Both the position numbers and the translations under genes were made by a program. From the NCBI GenBank assembly GCA_030549175.1, contig JAUKUA010000002.1, forward strand, positions 3,038,001 to 3,102,000: DNA of 64,000 bases, written 5' to 3'. Positions 59,365-64,000 of the stretch are shown piece by piece. A model generated the notes under the pieces. That model worked only from the letters and a program-made list of their open reading frames with translations. It searched no databases and was not told where the DNA came from. Positions within the stretch are counted from its first letter, which is position 1. Each line of letters starts with the position of its first letter. Origin of the DNA: Lasiosphaeris hirsuta. Taxonomy: Eukaryota > Ascomycota > Sordariomycetes > Sordariales > Lasiosphaeriaceae.

Positions 59365-59697
59365 ATGCCCGACCGCGATGGAGTAAAGGAACTTCAGCCT
59401 ATCGAGCCAGTTCTTGTGGATGAGTCCACGTCTTCGACTAGAGCTGAGGGCTTGACGGCTGAGGGCTTGACGAGACGAAGAGGCCAGATCTTGTTTGGGC
59501 CGAGAAACAATTCAACGGTTTTATCTAGCACTATGCCAATCTCAAAACTGTTTTTGGCGCGGAACATCCCGCTAAGAGGGATATGGAAACCCCGACGAGG
59601 CCATTGCCGCATCAGAAACGGCATTAACCCTCTCTCACAAGGCGTTTCCAACATCAAGAACGGCCTTTCTAGTGTTTTCAAAGGTATATTCTCATGA
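59365..59697 (+). CDS. Doubtful small ORF, 110 aa
   Basis: ATG-started frame with a 15-bp direct duplication (GCTGAGGGCTTGACG twice) that repeats AEGLT. The opposite strand is also open over most of this interval. The ending (NIKNGLSSVFKGIFS) could be an amphipathic helix. No family recognised; it sits between two convergent genes and may be non-coding. Confidence 0.2.
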   Translation: MPDRDGVKELQPIEPVLVDESTSSTRAEGLTAEGLTRRRGQILFGPRNNSTVLSSTMPISKLFLARNIPLRGIWKPRRGHCRIRNGINPLSQGVSNIKNGLSSVFKGIFS

Positions 59698-60177
59698 TAA
59701 ACGAGCCCTTCCCCATACGTATAACGAGGCATCCTTCTTCACAGTCACAGCTTGCAGTCCCGCACCGACCCAAAAAAAAAAAAAACAAGGCTTGGATTGT
59801 GCCTTGAATTGAGGAAACTTGGACAAGCAATCTAGAGGTGGAGCTTTTATTTCTAATTATGAGGATATGCATAAAAGCGATGAACTTGGAAGACAGCCAA
59901 TAAGAGTAGGGGAGCTGTAGAAGAAGCACTAGGTCTTTGGAGGAAAAACTAATCAACATCTAGAAGCAGCTGAAACTGGTCAAAAGTAAAATTATCCATA
60001 AACTGAGGTGCTAATAATGCTGGTTGAATATGCTATCGCCAGAGATTGTTGCTTTGAATCGAAGGCCCACGTCCAACATGATGTTTTTCAATCTCCTCCA
60101 AGCCCCCTAAAATGCGACGGTGTGCAGAAGCGAGAGAAGATGAAAACACCACCAGCCTCGCCATGCTAATGAGGTAT
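59698..60177. other. Convergent intergenic region
   Basis: AT-richer sequence with an A run at about 59771-59783. No gene or RNA recognised. Confidence 0.5.
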
Positions 60178-62922
60178 TCATCCCAACCTGGGATCAACCA
60201 CAACCATCAGCGGCAACTCCCTCCTCCCGGCCTGGCCCAGCGCCCGGCGCCAGATCCCCTCAGCCACCGCCTCGCCGTCAAACACAACACTGCCGCTCTC
60301 GGGCCACACGATCCGCGCAAGCATGGCGCGCGCCTCAGCCCAGTCGCCCACGTGCGCCGCGGCGCTCCACACCCGCAGCCGCGCGTCGAACCATGCCCTC
60401 ATGCCCGCCATGTACTCATCCGGCCCGTTACCGCCCTCAATCTCCATCTGATCGTCTTCGTCGTCTTCTTCGGAATCATCGTCGTCGGACGAGGACGACT
60501 CAGCCTGCTCCTCCTGCACAACCCACCCCCAAAACGACGGCCCCGCCCGCCCCTTGCCCTTGTTGCTCTTCCTCGCCCCCCCGGCGGCGCCGGCGCCGGC
60601 GCCGCCCGTGAGCGCCACCGCGTACGCCCCCACCACCACCTTCCACGCCCACAGTTCGCTGCTGTACGCGCCGGCGCGCATGGCGTCCTCGGTGTGCGCG
60701 ACGTCTTCGCGCAGCGTGTCGAGGAGGAGTCGCAGCAGGTGCGGCTCGACGTAGACGGCGGGCCGGTTGCCGCTGGCGGCGCCGGCGGCGGGGCTCGTGC
60801 TGCGACTGCGCGGAGTGGGACCGCTGGCATTCCAGCCCGCTGTCGACGTCTCGCCGCACCCGTGGGTGTCGACCGAGGCGCAGAGCCGGGCCAGGACGAC
60901 GTGTAGGTAGAGGTAGGCGGCGGTGGCCCAGGCGCGGCTGGCTGATGGGAAGTTGATGGCCGGGAGGGTGGCGAAGGGGTCGACGCGACGGGCGGGGGGT
61001 TGGTGAGGAGGGAAGCCCGGGCGGGCTGGGGTGGCGAGCGAGGAGGGAATCCTCGCGGCCGCGACGGGGGTGGGTTCGTCGTCGCTCTCGTCGTCGGTAT
61101 TGGAGAAGCCGGCCGTGGCGAGGTGGGATGGCTGGATGTCGCGGTAGATGGGCTGGGGCTTGAAGAGCAGGCTGGCGATGTAGGCGTCGGTGTCGGCCAG
61201 CAGGATGGCGGTCGCGTCGGGGTGCGGGGGCAGTACGTCCTGGGATCCCGCCGTCGGCGGGCTACTCGTGCGTGAGGGACTGGCCGGGCTGCTGACTCCG
61301 TCGCGCCGTGCGCTGCTGCTGCTGCGGCTGCTCTCAGCTGTTGCCGTCTCGATGACAGGCACGTCGGAGAGTCGGCGGAGTGCGTTGACGAGCACCTGGC
61401 CCTCGACGTCGGCTTTGCAGGCTTCGATGCCGGGCGACGAGCCGAGGTAGAAGGGCGACAGGCGGGTGGCGATGGTGGGCGCGACCGAGAAGAGCGAGCT
61501 GGGGGCTTTGGTGTAGTGTGGGCTCGCCTCTGGCTCCTCGGAGGCGAGCTGGAGTGCCTCGGTGCTTGTTGGCTTTTTGGCGGCGGCGATGTAGCTGCCC
61601 GCTCTGGAGTCATGTCAGTCAGTGATCAGGTGAGGTCACGCGTGGGACGGGTACGCCGTGGATGATGAGGCTTACATGAGGATGATTCGCTGCAATAAGC
61701 CATAGAACCGATGCTCCCACTCCTCGGGTCGCCTCATGTCGAGCAGGGTAAACAGGCCGTTGAGATGGGCCTCGGCCGCTGTGTGGTCCCCCATCCCGCT
61801 CTGCTCGCCACGTCAGCCGCTGATTCTTGATTATTCCCCAAGGTGAACGGTGTGATTGAAAAAAAAAAAAAAAAAAAAAAAAAAAGAAAAGAAAAGACAA
61901 ACCTCAACCAGGGCTAGCGCTGCAATCAAAGCCAGACAGCCATCGCTCGTGCACTTGGCGGGATCGGCGATCTGCTCGTTGACGATGCGCATAGCTTCGA
62001 GCTTGTGGTAGAGATATGTCTCCTCCATATCCGTGTTGCGCAGGGAGCCCCCGGACAGCCACGAGTAGTTCAGAGCAGTCATGAGAAGGCAGGCCCGGAA
62101 GGTACCCGGGTCTGAAAGGGCCAAGCCCACACTGCCGTCATGTTAGTAAGTCTTAGCCACGCCGCCGACGTCCATTCATTCCTTGGACAAGCCATTTTCT
62201 GTTTTTTTTCTTTTGCTCGGAATCATGGGCACAACATACCAGTCCGAGTTGGGATTTTTGGGGACGGCCGTCCTGCTGAAGATGCGGTAATGGGCGACTG
62301 TACAGTGAGTAAGCGAGTTAGTCAGTTCCTGCATTTGGGCTTTGACCCCTATATTTTCCGGCGTATAGAACGGTGGCAACGCGGCATGTTGGATGGCTTA
62401 CAGTGGTGGAAAAGCTCAAGCGACCTATGGGGCATTTTGATTGGCAAAGAATCAAAGGGGTCGGCGGGTGATGACGGGATGGGGACAAGTCGCTGGTGCG
62501 TTGGATCGGTGGCCCCGAGTCCTATGGCTCCTGGTATCCCTGGCCGAGGTACCGATCCGGAGGCCGAGGCGGAGCCGCCGGCGCCGGGTGGGGCCAAAGT
62601 GCTGGCCGGCTCCGGGTAGCCGCAATCGCCGCCACGAGTCAGACAGTTGGTGCTGCGAGGAAGCCATTGTTAGAGCTGTTCGGTGATTAATTATCGTTGT
62701 TGGTGCTCGTTTGGGGGGGTAGCCCGGTGGCTGCCACACTGCTGTGTAACCCGGCACTTGTGTTGCGTGTGGACAAGGGTAGGCCGAGATTTATGCAACT
62801 CACCAGATCGGCTTCACCTCGTCGCAACGGATATGGCGTTGCTTGCAAGTCAAGCAGCCATTGCGGCTCCTCTTGTGCGCGCGACGTTTGCGGCCGGGCT
62901 GGAGTGGCGGTAGGTCTGACAT
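60178..62922 (-). CDS. Zn(II)2Cys6 fungal transcription factor, six exons
   Basis: Minus-strand exons: 62922-62804, 62652-62402, 62297-62240, 62131-61903, 61800-61676 and 61603-60178, giving 735 aa with the frame open at every junction. The zinc cluster at residues 23-50 is C-x2-C-x6-C-x6-C-x2-C-x6-C (CLTCKQRHIRCDEVKPI, then CTNCLTRGGDC); the first intron (151 bp) splits the fourth Cys codon. A basic stretch (GRKRRAHKRSR) precedes it. After a Pro/Gly-rich linker comes the regulatory region (SLELFHHFAHYRIFSR; SDPGTFRACLLMTALNY; AAEAHLNGLFTLLDMRRPEE), typical of fungal factors with the DUF3468 type of regulatory domain. The last exon has a Ser/Asp/Glu-rich acidic insertion near residue 600. Intron 4 contains the long homopolymer at 61859-61885. 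The target genes are unknown; the nearest neighbour is a housekeeping gene, not a pathway. Confidence 0.93.
61859..61885. repeat. Poly-A homopolymer (27 A on +)
   Basis: An uninterrupted run of about 27 A, followed by AAAAG repeats. On the gene strand it is a poly-T tract within intron 4 of the Zn2Cys6 gene, close to its donor. Confidence 0.9.
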
Positions 62923-64000
62923 GGTGTCTATTTTCGTTTCCCAAAGGGGTAGTCTTGGAGAAGATGTTTGATGTGTACCTAGGCTTGGCCTTCGGCGTCC
63001 ACGACAGCGTGTGTCAATGTGTGTCAATGTGTCAGAGAGTAGATAGTATGTTCAGTGTGATGGTCAACAGCACACAGCAAGCAACGAGGACTGAGGTAAC
63101 ATGAGGTAACATATGAATCATCACGGCCGGCGTCTTGTGTGTGTGTATATATATATAGGAAAATATATAGACAACGGTGAGGATATGCTTGACCGCCGAC
63201 GAGTGGCCAAGTCGGTGATATGGCAGCGACGAGCGCGAACGGCAGCGGTGTTATCGAGGAGCCTAGGTAGGATGGTTGGCCCCGGAAGAGCTCACGCCAT
63301 CTCTCGGCTGGCTTCTCATCCACATCGTACCCCTCCCCCCGTGGCGCCCGGTCCCCAGATCCAGCCCCAGGCTGCCGAGAATACCTGGGCCGATACATGG
63401 TAGTGTTGATGGACAATTGTGGTTCATGTTGAAATTCGAGTGAAAATACGAGGCTGCACTAGCAGCTGCCTGGTGCTGACTCAGGGGGGTACAAATTTCC
63501 TGGCGCTGGGTCCTGACAGAGAAGCGGGTACTGGGTACCGCGACCAACCCTCCGGGCGATACCTAGCGGATGACCTATGTGGTCGCCGATGAGGTGTGAT
63601 GTGGCCATTCGGGGGAGTGAGCACAGTGAAGTTTGGGGGAATTGGAGTCGCTAGCTCTCCCCACGCCAAGTGCATCATCATCGTCATTCGGGTCTTGATT
63701 GCGCCCGACGGCGGCGACGGGCGGAGACATTTTGGGTTGAAGCCCGGAATTTCGGAAAGTGCGAGACAGAGACAGAAACAAATCGTGGGCATACTAGTAG
63801 CTAACGAAAGTGAAGAACAGCAGCGCACGCGCGTTGCCGTGGCTGCCAATTGCTGCCAATGGTAAGTTGGGCACATTGCGGCCTCGCAGCGCGGGCGGCG
63901 CAATGACCTCATGGGCGGCGAGACTTGGCGCGCTGCTTGTCCGTGGGCGGTCGCCGACTCGCCGTGTGCGGGAACGATCGATTTAGACGACCGAAACCCT
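62923..64000. other. Upstream region of the Zn2Cys6 gene, window end
   Basis: No gene recognised. A (GT)n(TA)n simple repeat lies at about 63138-63160, and GTGTCAAT is repeated at about 63011-63031. This region should include the promoter of the regulator. Confidence 0.45.

Noticed and set aside
60399..61613. 404-aa minus-strand frame rich in Pro/Arg/Ser
   Set aside because: Out-of-frame shadow of the last exon of the Zn2Cys6 factor, produced by high GC content.
49728..62922. A secondary-metabolite cluster (FAD monooxygenase plus Zn2Cys6 factor)
   Set aside because: The two are about 9 kb apart with housekeeping genes (SWIB protein, Hel2) between them, and no polyketide, peptide or terpene synthase is present.

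Overview
The window is genomic DNA of a filamentous ascomycete, most likely a Sordariomycete (inference). The signs are genes broken by many 47-160 bp introns with GT-AG ends and CTAAC/CTGAC-type branch points, an asco-laccase ending in Asp-Ser-Gly-Ile, an AA9 lytic polysaccharide monooxygenase, a fungal IRE1, fungal Zn(II)2Cys6 regulators, and a nuclear tRNA-Asp with a short anticodon-loop intron. There are no operons; each gene is separate. PARAGRAPH 2, left part (1-20 kb): this is accessory, fast-changing sequence. It holds a broken subtilase fragment (0.5-1.0 kb), an AT-rich gene-poor stretch, one large intact two-exon gene (3.5-7.7 kb), an AA9 enzyme (10.1-11.0 kb), a decayed Zn2Cys6 regulator (11.5-13.1 kb), a decayed NACHT/ankyrin NLR-type gene (13.8-15.8 kb), a tRNA-Asp gene (16.0 kb) and a Cys-rich lineage-type gene whose frame is interrupted (17.8-19.5 kb). 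The intact large gene joins a perforin-like domain of the stonustoxin (SNTX) type, a thioredoxin-like module, a Cys cluster, a P-loop GTPase, a second Cys/His-rich region and ankyrin repeats. That layout resembles an NLR-like sensor with a built-in membrane-acting domain, and it is the best candidate here for a little-described system. PARAGRAPH 3, right part (22-64 kb): this is a more ordinary gene-bearing chromosome arm. It carries IRE1 (unfolded-protein response), a pyruvate decarboxylase with five exons, a C2-domain protein, a Nudix hydrolase, an AMPK/CAMK-like protein kinase, a laccase, a conserved 207-aa acidic-tailed protein, a 130-aa protein with a strong-looking promoter, a class A FAD monooxygenase, a DEK_C+SWIB nuclear protein, a Hel2/ZNF598-type ribosome-quality-control E3 ligase, and a six-exon Zn2Cys6 transcription factor. 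I resolved exon structures by reading splice sites and checking that the frame stays open across each junction; no transcript evidence was available. Functionally the genes are not a pathway. AA9 and laccase fit a plant-biomass degrader, and IRE1 and Hel2 belong to proteostasis. The left 20 kb looks like a graveyard around one surviving immune-like gene.
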